A stretch of 64,000 nucleotides of DNA from Amarobacter sp964507025 (GCA_964507025.1 CAZDOK010000005.1:1-64000), one strand, 5' to 3'. Numbered from the stretch's first letter, positions 1 through 8,409 are shown. Notes: generated by a model not told the origin, from the letters alone. Made by a program: numbers and translations.

Positions 1-396
1 CGGGAGGCGGTGCCGCACCTGCGGAGGGCGGGGGGCGGGCACATCATCAACGTGTCGTCGCGCGCGGGAGTGTTCCCGGGGCCGGGGCCGTACCCGGGAG
101 CACGGCGCGGCGGCGCATTCTATGGAATGGTGAAGGCGGGCCTGGAACGGCTTACGCAGGGGCTGGCGATGGAGTTGCAGGACGATAAGATCGCCGTGAA
201 CGTGCTTTCGCCGCAGGGGCGGATCAAGACGCCGGGCAACGTGTTCGCGCAGAACGACCCCCAGAACCCGGACCTGGAGTTCGAGGAAGCGGTTGCAATG
301 GCGAAGGGGATGCGCTGGATCTGCGCGCAGCCGTCGACGTTCACGGGGAACATCCTGTTCGACGAGGACCTGTGCCGGGAAAAGGGCCTGCTATGA
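1..396 (+). CDS. Short-chain dehydrogenase/reductase, C-terminal part (cut by window edge)
   Basis: This is the C-terminal portion (about 131 residues) of a classical SDR, an NAD(P)-dependent oxidoreductase with a Rossmann fold. The glycine-rich cofactor motif lies before the window. Visible are the strand with the catalytic serine (HIINVSSRAG), the active-site YxxxK as YGMVK, and the following NVLSPQG turn, which corresponds to the usual N-x-x-x-PG. The substrate cannot be told. The stop codon overlaps the next start as ATGA, so it is probably translated together with the serine hydrolase that follows. Confidence 0.85.
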   Translation, partial: REAVPHLRRAGGGHIINVSSRAGVFPGPGPYPGARRGGAFYGMVKAGLERLTQGLAMELQDDKIAVNVLSPQGRIKTPGNVFAQNDPQNPDLEFEEAVAMAKGMRWICAQPSTFTGNILFDEDLCREKGLL

Positions 397-1571
397 GCGA
401 AGCCCCGACGGAGGGTATCTGCCTCGCCGGATTCGAGCGGGTGCGGGAGGAGTTCGAGCGCAACCTGCGCGAGCGAGGTGACGTGGGCGCCGCGGTGGCG
501 GTCGTGGTCGGTGGGACGCTGGTGGTGGACCTGTGGGGTGGCTGGCTGGACGCCGGCCGGACGCGCCCGTGGGGGCGAGACAGCATCGTGAACGTGTGGT
601 CGCTGGGGAAGGCGGTAACGGCCATCTGCCTGTTGCAGCAGGTGGAGGCGGGCCGGGTCGAACTCGAAGCGCCGGTGGCGCGGTACTGGCCGGAGTTCGG
701 ACAGGCGGGCAAGGACGAGCTGCCGGTGAAGTACCTGCTGAGCCACCAGGCCGGGCTGCCGGCGGTGGCGAAGCCGTTGCCGCCGGGCGCGAACCTCTTG
801 AGCTGGGAGACGATGACAGCAGCCCTGGCGGAACAGGAGCCCTGGTGGACGCCGGGCGAACGGTTCGGTTACCACGTGAACACATTCGGGTTCCTGGCGG
901 GCGAGGTGCTGCGGCGGGTGGACGGCCGGGGTGTGGGGACCTACATCCGCGAAGAACTGGCGGAGAAGCACGGCGTGGACTTCCTGGTGGGGTTCGGGCC
1001 GGAGCACGACGCGCGAGTGGCGGACTGGATCCCGTACCAGGCGGAAGCGGGGGAGGAGTCGCAGCGGCCGTGGCTGGGGCGCGACCCGGCGACGCTTTCG
1101 GGGGTGGACCTTGCGCGGGTCCTGGCGTACCGAAACCCGCCGGGGCACCCGGAGGGCGGGGTGAATTCGCGCATGTGGCGGGCGGCTGAGTATCCCTCGA
1201 CGAACCCCCACAGCAACGCGCGGGCGCTGGCGCGGCTGTTCGGCGCTCTGGCGGACGGCGGCCGCATCGATGGCAAGCGGATCCTGGCGCCGGAGCTCAT
1301 TGAGCGGGCGAACAGGATCGAGGCGGACGGGGAGGATGTGGTGCTGGGGCGTCCGAACCGGTTTGGGCTGGGATTCCAGCTGACGAACCCGGGCATCCGG
1401 CCACTCGGTCCGAACCCGCGAGCGTTCGGGCACTACGGAAACGGAGCCATCCTTGGGTTCGCCGACCCGGACGCGGGCGTGGGGTTCGGGTTCGTGTGCA
1501 ACCGGGCGGGCAAGTCGTGGCGCGACCCGCGGAACATCGCGCTGATCGACGCCGTGTACGCGAGCGTGTGA
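393..1571 (+). CDS. Serine hydrolase of the beta-lactamase (class C / EstB-like) family
   Basis: A 392-residue protein of the penicillin-binding-protein-like serine hydrolases, a family that includes esterases, D-aminopeptidases and AmpC. The nucleophile motif SxxK is S70-L-G-K73 (VWSLGKAVTAI), a tyrosine motif follows as GYHVN, and the third box is GHYGNGA near the C terminus, giving the family's H-x-G. No signal peptide is seen, so a cytoplasmic esterase or lactonase is likelier than a beta-lactamase. The ATG at 393 overlaps the SDR stop; a GTG at 372 is in frame but has no better support. Confidence 0.85.
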   Translation: MSEAPTEGICLAGFERVREEFERNLRERGDVGAAVAVVVGGTLVVDLWGGWLDAGRTRPWGRDSIVNVWSLGKAVTAICLLQQVEAGRVELEAPVARYWPEFGQAGKDELPVKYLLSHQAGLPAVAKPLPPGANLLSWETMTAALAEQEPWWTPGERFGYHVNTFGFLAGEVLRRVDGRGVGTYIREELAEKHGVDFLVGFGPEHDARVADWIPYQAEAGEESQRPWLGRDPATLSGVDLARVLAYRNPPGHPEGGVNSRMWRAAEYPSTNPHSNARALARLFGALADGGRIDGKRILAPELIERANRIEADGEDVVLGRPNRFGLGFQLTNPGIRPLGPNPRAFGHYGNGAILGFADPDAGVGFGFVCNRAGKSWRDPRNIALIDAVYASV

Positions 1572-1589
1572 GCCTGCGCCGCCCGCGGT

Positions 1590-2024
1590 TCAGGCGGGTT
1601 CAGCGACGAAGATGGGGATCTTGCGCGTGGTCCGCTGCTGGTAGTCCTGGTAGGGCGGGTAAGCCGCGACCGCCAGTTCCCAGAGCCGGGCGCGCTCGGC
1701 ATCGTCAGCCACTTCGCGGACACGCATGTCGAAGACCTGTGCCAGGTCGCGGATCTGCACCCTGGGGTTGGAGCGCAGGTTGTACACCCAGACGGGGTTC
1801 TTCGGGGCGCCGCCCATCGAACCGACGAGCACGTAGCTATCGCCGTCCCTTACGCGCATCAGGGGAGTCTTGCGGACGGCGCCGGTCTTGTTGCCGGAGT
1901 GGGTGACGATGACGACGGGCAGGCCGGTATTGAGCAGGGTCGTGCCTTCGGTGCCACCGGAGCTTTCGTACAGCTCAACCTGCTTGCGGACCCACTCGAC
2001 GGGGCTGGGGATGTAGTCGCTCAC
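1590..2024 (-). CDS. Deazaflavin (F420)-dependent nitroreductase, Ddn family
   Basis: A 144-residue split-beta-barrel protein of the Ddn family, which in mycobacteria binds coenzyme F420 and reduces quinones or nitro compounds. Supporting segments are THSGNKTGAVRKTPL, VLVGSMGGAPKNPVWVYNL and the C-terminal YPPYQDYQQRT, in the family order and at the usual length. With the LLM protein at 43754-44632 it implies that the host makes F420. It starts with GTG after an AGGAGGAAC ribosome binding site and a TAGACT -10 box. It is convergent with the serine hydrolase. Confidence 0.85.
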   Translation of the reverse strand: MSDYIPSPVEWVRKQVELYESSGGTEGTTLLNTGLPVVIVTHSGNKTGAVRKTPLMRVRDGDSYVLVGSMGGAPKNPVWVYNLRSNPRVQIRDLAQVFDMRVREVADDAERARLWELAVAAYPPYQDYQQRTTRKIPIFVAEPA

Positions 2025-2028
2025 GCGT

Positions 2029-2047
2029 TCCTCCTGTCGTTGGAGGA
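2029..2047 (-). promoter_or_regulatory. Hairpin that can hide the Shine-Dalgarno of the Ddn-family gene
   Basis: Just upstream of the GTG at 2024 the minus strand reads TCCTCC, seven bases, then GGAGGA. The second arm is the ribosome binding site, so a 6-bp hairpin could sequester it. The TAGACT -10 box lies directly upstream. Regulation is inferred from pairing alone. Confidence 0.3.
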
Positions 2048-2093
2048 GAGTCTACAGGGAGGATGGGTTTGAAGGGGCCGGGTGAGCGGGCTG

Positions 2094-2342
2094 TCAGTAG
2101 GCATCCTTGCGGTCGGAGAAGGCGAACACCCAGGCAATTCACCGTCTAGCTCCAGAAAGATCCTCCAGTCGCCGGAGCGCAACCGCCAATCGTTCGATCC
2201 GGCGAGCTTCTTTTTCGCCCTTGCCACTGTTGCCGAAGTCCCGCAGGGCGAGCATGATCCGGGTCGTCTGTCTGGGGTTTCGCGCGGCGAGCTGAATGAT
2301 TTGCTCGACTCCGGCGTGATACGAGAGAAGCTCATGCCTTAT
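2094..2342 (-). pseudogene. RelE/ParE-type toxin, frameshifted
   Basis: A recognisable RelE-family toxin is split over reading frames. The N-terminal part (LLSYHAGVEQIIQLAARN) is in one frame. The central part (KKLAGSNDWRLRSGDWRIF) is one base out, and the end (WVFAFSDRKDAY, then stop) returns to the first frame. The first shift falls at an A5 run (GGCGAAAAAGAAG). A good start, ATG at 2335, is in the second frame, so at least two and perhaps three shifts separate it from an intact gene. It follows a possible antitoxin at a distance of a few bases. Sequencing error in the A run cannot be excluded, but one error would not repair it. Confidence 0.7.
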
Positions 2343-2527
2343 CCGGCTTGGCGGCCCCGCCGTGTGAGGACCGCATCGAGGTCGCGAGATCTGGCACGAA
2401 CCCACTCCGGCACGGGTTCGTCGGTTTCCGGTGCCGAGTGCAGGATCTTGAGCCGTTCCTCATGGCTGATGGCTTCGATAAGGTCCGCCCTACCCCACGC
2501 CGGCCAGCTTCTTGCGCTTCTGGGCAA
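2339..2527 (-). CDS. Possible antitoxin partner of the broken RelE toxin
   Basis: A 62-codon frame ending two bases before the ATG of the RelE remnant. The readable core is acidic (LKILHSAPETDEPVPEW) with a basic end (LTRRGRQAG), a plausible short antitoxin that is not assignable to a named family. The only canonical start overlaps the 3' end of the VWA gene by 38 bases, and no ribosome binding site decides it. The assignment rests mostly on position and size. Confidence 0.4.
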   Translation of the reverse strand: MPRSARSWPAWGRADLIEAISHEERLKILHSAPETDEPVPEWVRARSRDLDAVLTRRGRQAG

Positions 2528-4676
2528 CGTAGTCGACCAGGATGTACTCGCCGAGCTTGTCGGGGGTGGTGTAGAAGACGCGGCCCTTATTAATGCGCGC
2601 GACCTGGTTCACGAACTCCTTGAGGTAGTAGTTCCGGTCGAGCATGAAGGTGTTGATGGTGATGCCCTTCTGGGTGCAGCGCTTCACTTCCTTGAGGGTC
2701 TCGCGGATGGTGATGGGGCTGGGCGGGTAGGCGAAGTAGCTGCGGCCCTTCTCCAGGTGGGCGGTGGGCTCACCGTCGGAGATCATGATGATCTGGCGCG
2801 TTCCCTGGGTGTGCTTGGCAAGAAGCTTCTGCGCGATCATCAGGGCGTGATGCATGTTCGTGCCCAGGACCGACTCATCCCAGCGGACGTAGGGGAGTTC
2901 GTCGGCCTTCAGTTCGCGGGCGTAGGCGCTGAACCCGATGATGTAGAGGCTATCGCGCTGGTACTGGGATGAGATGAGGTTGTTGAGAGCGAGGGCGACT
3001 TTTTTCGCCGCCTGGAAGCTTCCGCGCAGCGCCATCGACCAGCTGAGGTCGAGCATGATGACGGTGGAGGTCTGGGTGAGGAGCTCGGTGCGTTCGACCT
3101 CGAAGTCGTCGGGCTTGAGGCGGATGGGGGTGCCCGGGCCCTCGCGGTACATGGAGTTCATGATCGTCTTCTGAATATCGAGGAAGAAGGGGTCGCCGAA
3201 CTCGTACTTCTTTGTGGTGTCGGTGCGTTCGCCGCCGGAGCCGGTGTCGCGGATTTCGTGCTTACCGAAGGAGTCAGCCTTGAGCTGGTTGTAGATCTCG
3301 ATGAGGGCGCGCTGGCCGATCTTGCGCGTGCCGCGGGGGGTGAGCTCCCACTGGTTGCCCTTCTTCCGGATGTAGCCGGCCTCTTCGAGGATCTCGAGGA
3401 ACTGCTTGAGCTGGTCGAGGGTCTCGCGAGCTTCGGGGCCAAGGAGGTCTTCGAGCTTGTCGGCGTCGATGTCGTCGATCTCGCCGCCGTACTGGGTGCG
3501 TTCGAGCTGGCGTTCGAGCTCGTCGATGGATTGCATCTGGTCCATGAGGTTCATGGCGGACTGGAGGTCGATCTCCTCATCGCCGCGGAAGGGGTACTGG
3601 TTGCGCAGGTCGCGCATGGGGTAAAGGTATTCGAGGTTCTGGCCGAGCTCGTTGAGGGCCTGCTGGAGCTCGGAGTCGCCCATCTTATCGCCGAGGAGGT
3701 CCTGGAGCTGCTGGCGCATATCGCCGGGGAGGGAATCGAGGAGCGACTGCATCTGGCCCATCTGGTGCTGCATCTGCTGGATGAGCTCGTCGAGGGACTG
3801 CGGCGGGTTGTCGCCGAAGAGGTCGCCGTACTGCTGCATGAACTGGTCGAAGTTCGGCTCCTTGCCGGCCATCTTGTCCTGCAACATCTGGTTGAGATCG
3901 CGAACCATGTCCTTCATGCGCTGCATGTCTTCGGGGGACATGTTGGCGATCTGGTTGTACATGTCCTTGAAGAAGGTATCCATCATGGCCTTCTTCAAAG
4001 ATTCGAGGAGTTCGTTGAAGCGGGCCTGGGCCTCGGGGTCCATGAACTCGTAGTTCTGGAGCTCCTTCACCTGGCCGGCGACGTCCTCGGGGAGTTCCTG
4101 GAGGAACTGCTTCTTCTTGTTGGCGATGTTGCGGAGCATGTCGGCGAATTCGCCGGGCTGCTGGGGGGCGCCCTGCTGCTGGCTGCCCTGCTGGCCGCCT
4201 TCGGAGCCCTCTAACTGGTCGCCCTGCTGGCCGGGCTGTTGCTGGCCGCGCTGGCCCTGGGGAGACTGCTGGCCCGGTTGCTGCTGGGCCGAGCCCTGGG
4301 GCGATTGCTGGCCCTGTTGGGACTGGTCGCCCTGGGGCTGGCCGCCGGCTTCGTCGAGGCGGCGGTCGAGGGTGTTCTGCTCCATCTCGAGGATCTCGTC
4401 GAGCTGGCGCTTGAGGTCATCGAAAATGGAGGACAGGTCGAAGCGGTCGAGCTGCTGGCGGCGCTGCTGGCGGAGCTGCTGGAGGAGGTCGCGGAGGCCC
4501 TGCATACGGTCGCCCATGGGGTTGCGCATGCCGCGCTGGAGGAGGTTGCGCAGGGCGTGCTGGAGGTCGCCAAAGTTCATGAGGTCGTCGGTGAGGTTGT
4601 CGAGGATGTCCTCGGCCTGGAGGGCCGGGACTTCCTGGGTGCCATCCCACATCGAGTAGCGGTAGCGCAGGGCCAT
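2490..4676 (-). CDS. VWA-domain protein with long Gln/Gly-rich region
   Basis: A 728-residue cytoplasmic protein. A C-terminal von Willebrand factor A domain (from about residue 535) carries a complete MIDAS metal site: DLSWS (first Asp about 543), a later Thr in GTNMHH, and Asp in ISDGEPT. The N-terminal two thirds are charged and helical, with a low-complexity stretch of Q, G, S and P at about residues 113-176. Such proteins often work with MoxR-type AAA ATPases in metal insertion or complex assembly, but none is adjacent. The ATG at 4676 follows GGAGGACTCC; a GTG at 4703 is in frame without such support. Confidence 0.8.
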   Translation of the reverse strand: MALRYRYSMWDGTQEVPALQAEDILDNLTDDLMNFGDLQHALRNLLQRGMRNPMGDRMQGLRDLLQQLRQQRRQQLDRFDLSSIFDDLKRQLDEILEMEQNTLDRRLDEAGGQPQGDQSQQGQQSPQGSAQQQPGQQSPQGQRGQQQPGQQGDQLEGSEGGQQGSQQQGAPQQPGEFADMLRNIANKKKQFLQELPEDVAGQVKELQNYEFMDPEAQARFNELLESLKKAMMDTFFKDMYNQIANMSPEDMQRMKDMVRDLNQMLQDKMAGKEPNFDQFMQQYGDLFGDNPPQSLDELIQQMQHQMGQMQSLLDSLPGDMRQQLQDLLGDKMGDSELQQALNELGQNLEYLYPMRDLRNQYPFRGDEEIDLQSAMNLMDQMQSIDELERQLERTQYGGEIDDIDADKLEDLLGPEARETLDQLKQFLEILEEAGYIRKKGNQWELTPRGTRKIGQRALIEIYNQLKADSFGKHEIRDTGSGGERTDTTKKYEFGDPFFLDIQKTIMNSMYREGPGTPIRLKPDDFEVERTELLTQTSTVIMLDLSWSMALRGSFQAAKKVALALNNLISSQYQRDSLYIIGFSAYARELKADELPYVRWDESVLGTNMHHALMIAQKLLAKHTQGTRQIIMISDGEPTAHLEKGRSYFAYPPSPITIRETLKEVKRCTQKGITINTFMLDRNYYLKEFVNQVARINKGRVFYTTPDKLGEYILVDYVAQKRKKLAGVG

Positions 4677-4896
4677 GGAGTCCTCCGGGGCGCGCGGGGG
4701 CACGCCAGATGGGGTGAGGGTAGCGGAATCGGGAAGGGTTGTCAGTTGAGGGCGAACCTGCCGTTACGAGGAGGTAACGCCGGGGAGTAGCGCCCCGCGG
4801 CGGCAAGAAGGGCCCGGCGGCCCGGTGGGAGCGTCCACTGGACCCATGCGCTGGCATTTCGCTGCGCGTTAGGCTCCATCCGATGCGGAGGCGTCA

Positions 4897-5823
4897 ATGC
4901 TCAGCCTCGAACCGCGGACCTGGAGAGCGATCGCCCTTATCGCGGCGTTTCCGTTGCTGGTCGCCTTCCAGATCCTCCTGATCGTCCTTGGGGCGCCGGG
5001 GAGGTTGCTCGCGAGCGTCGGGTTGATTGTCTGGTTCGGCGGCCCAGCGCTGGCGATCGCGGGGTTGGCGATGTTGTGGCGGCGGGAACGGTGGCGGGCG
5101 GCGCCCTCCACGGCTGGGGGGCGGCTCTCCCTCTGGCTACTCGCCGGGGCAGGAACTCTGTTCTTCGTGTTCGTGGTGATGCTGGCACTGGGAGCCGGGC
5201 CCGACAACCCCGAGCGGTTCTTCTCGAACCTGTACTTGGCGATACCACTGATGCTTGCGGGAGGCTGCGCGATCGCGGGGGGTGGTATCGCGGCGTACGT
5301 GCTGTTCGCGCGGGGGGAACGGTCGCTGTTCGTGGTCGGCGTGCTGGTGATCGGCGTGTTGGTCGCGTTCTTCACCGCGGCCGAAATCGTGGGACACGAC
5401 GAGCCGGGAGGGCCGCGGGGCGGGCGAACGCCAGTGCCCCGCCCGGCAGCCACCGCAACCGGCACGGCGGCCCAGGGCGCGACCACCACTCCACAGCCAA
5501 CCTCGCTGGCGAATAGTCACACCAACCTTTCAGTGGCGGAAGTGGCGCCCGGCAAGGTGCGCGTGACCTTTAACTACGCCTACAACCACGATCCGGCGGG
5601 CGTGACCATCACGGCGATCACGGTGAGTCCGTTGGGGGCGAACGGCAAGCCGCTGTCCGGGTACGAGCCGGTGGTGCAGTCCATCGGCAAGGGAAGCGGG
5701 CACGTGGATGTGACGTTCACGTTCACGACGGAGCAGCTCGCGGAGGTGCGGGCGTTCTCGGTGTGCTTCACGGCGCCGAGCGAGCCGGACCTGGGGTGCG
5801 CGGTGAAGGAGTACGGGCCCTGA
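4897..5823 (+). CDS. Membrane protein with extracytoplasmic C-terminal domain, unknown function
   Basis: A 308-residue protein I do not recognise. The N-terminal half has about five hydrophobic segments (for example ALIAAFPLLVAFQILLIVL). A Pro/Thr/Ala linker follows (about residues 175-205). The C-terminal domain of about 100 residues looks like a beta-sandwich (VRVTFNYAYNHDPAGVTITA) with two cysteines near the end (FSVCF, LGCAV). The ATG at 4897 follows GGAGG with 5-base spacing, and a TAGGCT -10 box ends about 20 bases upstream. A secreted sensing or binding role is possible but unproven. Confidence 0.65.
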   Translation: MLSLEPRTWRAIALIAAFPLLVAFQILLIVLGAPGRLLASVGLIVWFGGPALAIAGLAMLWRRERWRAAPSTAGGRLSLWLLAGAGTLFFVFVVMLALGAGPDNPERFFSNLYLAIPLMLAGGCAIAGGGIAAYVLFARGERSLFVVGVLVIGVLVAFFTAAEIVGHDEPGGPRGGRTPVPRPAATATGTAAQGATTTPQPTSLANSHTNLSVAEVAPGKVRVTFNYAYNHDPAGVTITAITVSPLGANGKPLSGYEPVVQSIGKGSGHVDVTFTFTTEQLAEVRAFSVCFTAPSEPDLGCAVKEYGP

Positions 5824-5899
5824 GCGTTGTGACGGCGGCTCCGCTTCTGGCATAGTGCCCACAACACCTCCCGTGTTTCGCGGGACTCGGAGGAGAGCG

Positions 5900-6247
5900 G
5901 TGCTGGAGCGCCACCTCGAGCCAGGTCACCTGTTGCGCCTTGTGGAGGAGCGGCACGTCCGCTTCCTCACCGAGCTGGAGATGCGCTACCTCGCGCACAT
6001 CGAGATGGGATACACGAACGCCGAGTTAGCCGATCTGTTCTGCGTAACGGAAGCCACGGTCCGGCGCCATGTCGGCGACCTCGTCCACAAGGTGTTCGAC
6101 GCGACCGGGACGGCCAGCGACCGGGCGAAGCTGCAGGCGTGGACGAGGAGACACTTCGCTTGCTGCACGCAAGCCGCCGCCGAGATGATCGAAAACGCGC
6201 GCAAAGACTCACGCGGCGATCAACCATCGCAATTGCGCCAGGCCTAG
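5900..6247 (+). CDS. Small LuxR-type HTH regulator with C-terminal W-x3-H-x2-CC motif (locus A)
   Basis: A 115-residue protein with a central GerE/LuxR-like helix-turn-helix (MGYTNAELADLFCVTEATVRRHV) and no receiver domain. Its C-terminal segment contains WTRRHFACC, matching WMFAHLECC in the small regulator at 46668-46973, so the two are probable paralogues. The GTG at 5900 is preferred because GGAGGA lies 5 bases upstream; a GTG at 5855 is in frame. It stands directly before a secreted-protein gene, as its paralogue does. The His and paired Cys could bind metal or respond to redox, which is inference. Confidence 0.7.
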   Translation: MLERHLEPGHLLRLVEERHVRFLTELEMRYLAHIEMGYTNAELADLFCVTEATVRRHVGDLVHKVFDATGTASDRAKLQAWTRRHFACCTQAAAEMIENARKDSRGDQPSQLRQA

Positions 6248-6272
6248 CATCTGACTGCAGGAGGTGGTGCCC

Positions 6273-6902
6273 GTGCCGAATCGCAGCCGTGAAGTCGATC
6301 TACCTACGAAACCCGTAGAGGTGCCCTACTCTCTGACTACGGCACCGGCAGCCTCCGGCAGCCGGGGGAGGCCAGGTCTCCGCTGGGGTCGTGGCCGGAT
6401 TCTCGCCGCCTTGCTCGCAATCACCGCCCTACTGCCTACGGGAGTAACGGCGGCACAACTCGTCGACATCTTTCCACCCTGGGGATATTCTGCGGGCAGC
6501 GTGCATCCGAGCAGCGGGTCCTATTGCTACAGTGTGCCATACACTTGGCAGCACAGCCTGGCGTATAGCATCAACACATATTCAAGCCCGCAGAAGATCA
6601 ACTTCAGCTACCTGGATTGGTACGGTGGTTCTACCACTCTCAATCCATCAGTCAACTATCGGTACGGATTTGTCTGGCTCGTATCATCGGCAAGCAGCTC
6701 AGCAACACAGATCTCATCTATGTGGCTGAAGCCGTTCAACGTCTACGATGTTACCGTTTGGCTATGGCTGGATGTTGCCTGGAGCCAGTACCACCCAATC
6801 TGGGTTGAAAGCAACTTTGGGCTCGACAACGGTGGCGGTCAATTCAGCTATTACTGCGTGAGCAGCTCAACGGTAGATTTTTGGCCACCAGGATCTTACT
6901 AG
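6273..6902 (+). CDS. Secreted aromatic/Ser-rich protein, unknown family (locus A)
   Basis: A 209-residue protein with a long basic N-terminal region and a signal sequence (ILAALLAITALLPTGVTA, cleavage after TAA likely). The mature part is rich in Ser, Tyr and Trp (GSYCYSVPYTWQ, VWLWLDVAWSQY) with two cysteines (SYCYS, SYYCVS) that could form a disulfide. I recognise no domain. GTG codons at 6264, 6267 and 6273 are possible starts, and AGGAGG at 6259-6264 favours 6273. GC content is lower than in neighbouring genes, which suggests less constrained or transferred DNA. Confidence 0.65.
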   Translation: MPNRSREVDLPTKPVEVPYSLTTAPAASGSRGRPGLRWGRGRILAALLAITALLPTGVTAAQLVDIFPPWGYSAGSVHPSSGSYCYSVPYTWQHSLAYSINTYSSPQKINFSYLDWYGGSTTLNPSVNYRYGFVWLVSSASSSATQISSMWLKPFNVYDVTVWLWLDVAWSQYHPIWVESNFGLDNGGGQFSYYCVSSSTVDFWPPGSY

Positions 6903-6945
6903 ATTCGGTATCGGTCCGAGCCGTGCTGTGCAAGGAGGTGCATTC

Positions 6946-7518
6946 ATGTTCCAACTAAAATCCAGGAGGACGCTCTGGGGAGTGGTCGCCGGCATACTTG
7001 CCATGGCAGTGGTGGGTGCGACCGCCGTGGCGGTCTGGCAGGGGAATGAAGCCAGTTCGCTCGACCCGAATGATGGGCAGGCGGTTTCGATAGGTACCAG
7101 CGACTCAAGCGAACTCGCCCGCATGCTCGGTGACGCCTCGGATGAAGCGGGCTTCGAGCTCAAGGTGCCCGACCTTCCAACCGGTTTCATCGTGGAAGGC
7201 CTGCGGACATGGCCAGCCCACACGCCTGGGGCGGGGGGTTCCTCATCCACGTTTCGCCATGCCGAGCTGTTTGTGAAGGGTCCGGATTTCGGCTTTCAAA
7301 TCACGCAGACTAACCGGCCGGTCAACCTTGTGGGGTCGCCTCAGCTGATCGGCGGCACCAGTGGTGACGAACACCAGATCTTCCTGGAAGAAAGCGACCA
7401 GGCGAAGGTCTACACGCTGATCACGGCTGACCGGAGCTTTAGCCTGGCCATCGCCAGTCAACACCCCCTTCCCGAAGAGGAAGCAACCGCGGTACTTCGG
7501 TCGATGGCAGCGAGATGA
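6946..7518 (+). CDS. Membrane-anchored extracytoplasmic protein, unknown function (locus A)
   Basis: A 190-residue protein with one N-terminal transmembrane or uncleaved signal segment (VVAGILAMAVVGATAVAVW) and an exported domain. The domain pattern (FELKVPDLPTGFIVEGL, QIFLEESDQAKVYTL) resembles DUF4367-type lipoprotein domains, but only loosely. The ATG at 6946 follows AGGAGG with 7-base spacing. It lies between the secreted protein and a membrane protein whose start overlaps its stop as ATGA, so locus A looks like one operon. Confidence 0.6.
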   Translation: MFQLKSRRTLWGVVAGILAMAVVGATAVAVWQGNEASSLDPNDGQAVSIGTSDSSELARMLGDASDEAGFELKVPDLPTGFIVEGLRTWPAHTPGAGGSSSTFRHAELFVKGPDFGFQITQTNRPVNLVGSPQLIGGTSGDEHQIFLEESDQAKVYTLITADRSFSLAIASQHPLPEEEATAVLRSMAAR

Positions 7519-8018
7519 GCACTGGCTTCGGGCTGGAGTCGTTGATTTTATGTCGCGAGACTCCTCTGCTAAATCCGAACCCGACGGGTGGCGCCAGCAA
7601 GGTTGGCGCGGCTCAGGCGGCGGTTGCGGGACTTGCCGCCGCCGGCGGCGTGGCAGCAGCAGCCTTCGCCCCGCTCGGGCATTCGACAACGTACAACTCG
7701 CGAGGCGAGGTGGTTGCGACGCGGAGCTACTCGCTCCACGAGGACGGGATCGGGTGGGAGACGGGGCTGGTCCTGGGGTGGTTCTTGCTCGGCGCGGGAC
7801 TGCTGCTGGTGTTCGCATTCGTGGCATGGCGGGGTGGCGGTGATGGCTGGTTGCGGCAAGCGCTGGTTGTGCTCGGGTTCCTGCTCACCGCTTCAGCGCT
7901 CTTCCTGGCGCTGACCGTCGGGTGGCTGCTGTTGCCGGCGGCGGCGCTATCGCTGCTGGCGGCCGCTCTCTGGACCTGGGCACCGGGTCGAGAACACCCC
8001 ACCGGTTCGCGCAGATAG
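7515..8018 (+). CDS. Multi-pass membrane protein, unknown function (locus A)
   Basis: A 167-residue protein with about four hydrophobic segments: an Ala-rich one near residues 28-55, GLVLGWFLLGAGLLLVFAF, LVVLGFLLTASALFLALTV and an Ala/Leu-rich last one. A short exported loop separates the first two. No family is recognised. The ATG at 7515 overlaps the previous stop, but the first 25 residues look atypical, so the true start could be further in. Convergent with the SUI1-like gene. Confidence 0.55.
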   Translation: MSTGFGLESLILCRETPLLNPNPTGGASKVGAAQAAVAGLAAAGGVAAAAFAPLGHSTTYNSRGEVVATRSYSLHEDGIGWETGLVLGWFLLGAGLLLVFAFVAWRGGGDGWLRQALVVLGFLLTASALFLALTVGWLLLPAAALSLLAAALWTWAPGREHPTGSRR

Positions 8019-8024
8019 GGGCCC

Positions 8025-8396
8025 TCAGCCGCCGGCCACCTTCACCGTGAGTTTCCGTGCTTCGAGCAGCCCGACCAGCCGTTCTCGGAGGTCGCCCTGG
8101 ATGACCAGGGTGCGGCCCTCGCGCGCGCCACCTGTGCCGCACTGGGCCTTGAGCGACTTCAACACGGCATCGAGGTCGGCTTCGGAGCCGGGGAGGCCGG
8201 TGATGAGGGTGGCGGTCTTGCCGCCGCGGCCGGCCTTCTGGCGGTGGACGCGGACGATGCCGTCGTCGGGGACGGCGGGCCCGGCTGGCTCGGCCTTCGC
8301 GCGCGGCGCCTCCGCCGGCTTCCGGTTTCCCGTGTACGCCACGCGGCCGCCATCTGTGGAGTAGACGAGGCGGGAGGAGTTGTTGGGGCGGGTCAT
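8025..8396 (-). CDS. SUI1/YciH-family translation factor
   Basis: A 123-residue homologue of eukaryotic eIF1 and bacterial YciH. The SUI1 domain occupies the C-terminal two thirds (VRVHRQKAGRGGKTATLI, LKSLKAQCGTGG, VIQGDLRERLVGLLE). The N-terminal 40 residues form a polar tail. YciH-type proteins act on initiation fidelity at the ribosomal P site. The ATG lies 13 bases after the PAC2 stop, so the two are probably cotranscribed. Confidence 0.88.
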   Translation of the reverse strand: MTRPNNSSRLVYSTDGGRVAYTGNRKPAEAPRAKAEPAGPAVPDDGIVRVHRQKAGRGGKTATLITGLPGSEADLDAVLKSLKAQCGTGGAREGRTLVIQGDLRERLVGLLEARKLTVKVAGG

Positions 8397-8409
8397 TGGA
8401 GCGCCGTGG

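Noticed and set aside
120..1433. A 437-codon minus-strand frame opposite the serine hydrolase
   Set aside because: Pro/Arg-rich composition typical of shadows; the plus strand has SxxK and HxG motifs.
1582..1597. Short hairpin CCCGC/GCGGG between convergent genes
   Set aside because: Only 5 bp and no T run; too weak to call a terminator.
3258..4214. A 318-codon open frame on the plus strand opposite the VWA gene, reading as Leu/Val/Glu-rich protein
   Set aside because: It is the antisense image of a GC-biased, charged helical coding region; the VWA frame has the recognisable domain and start.
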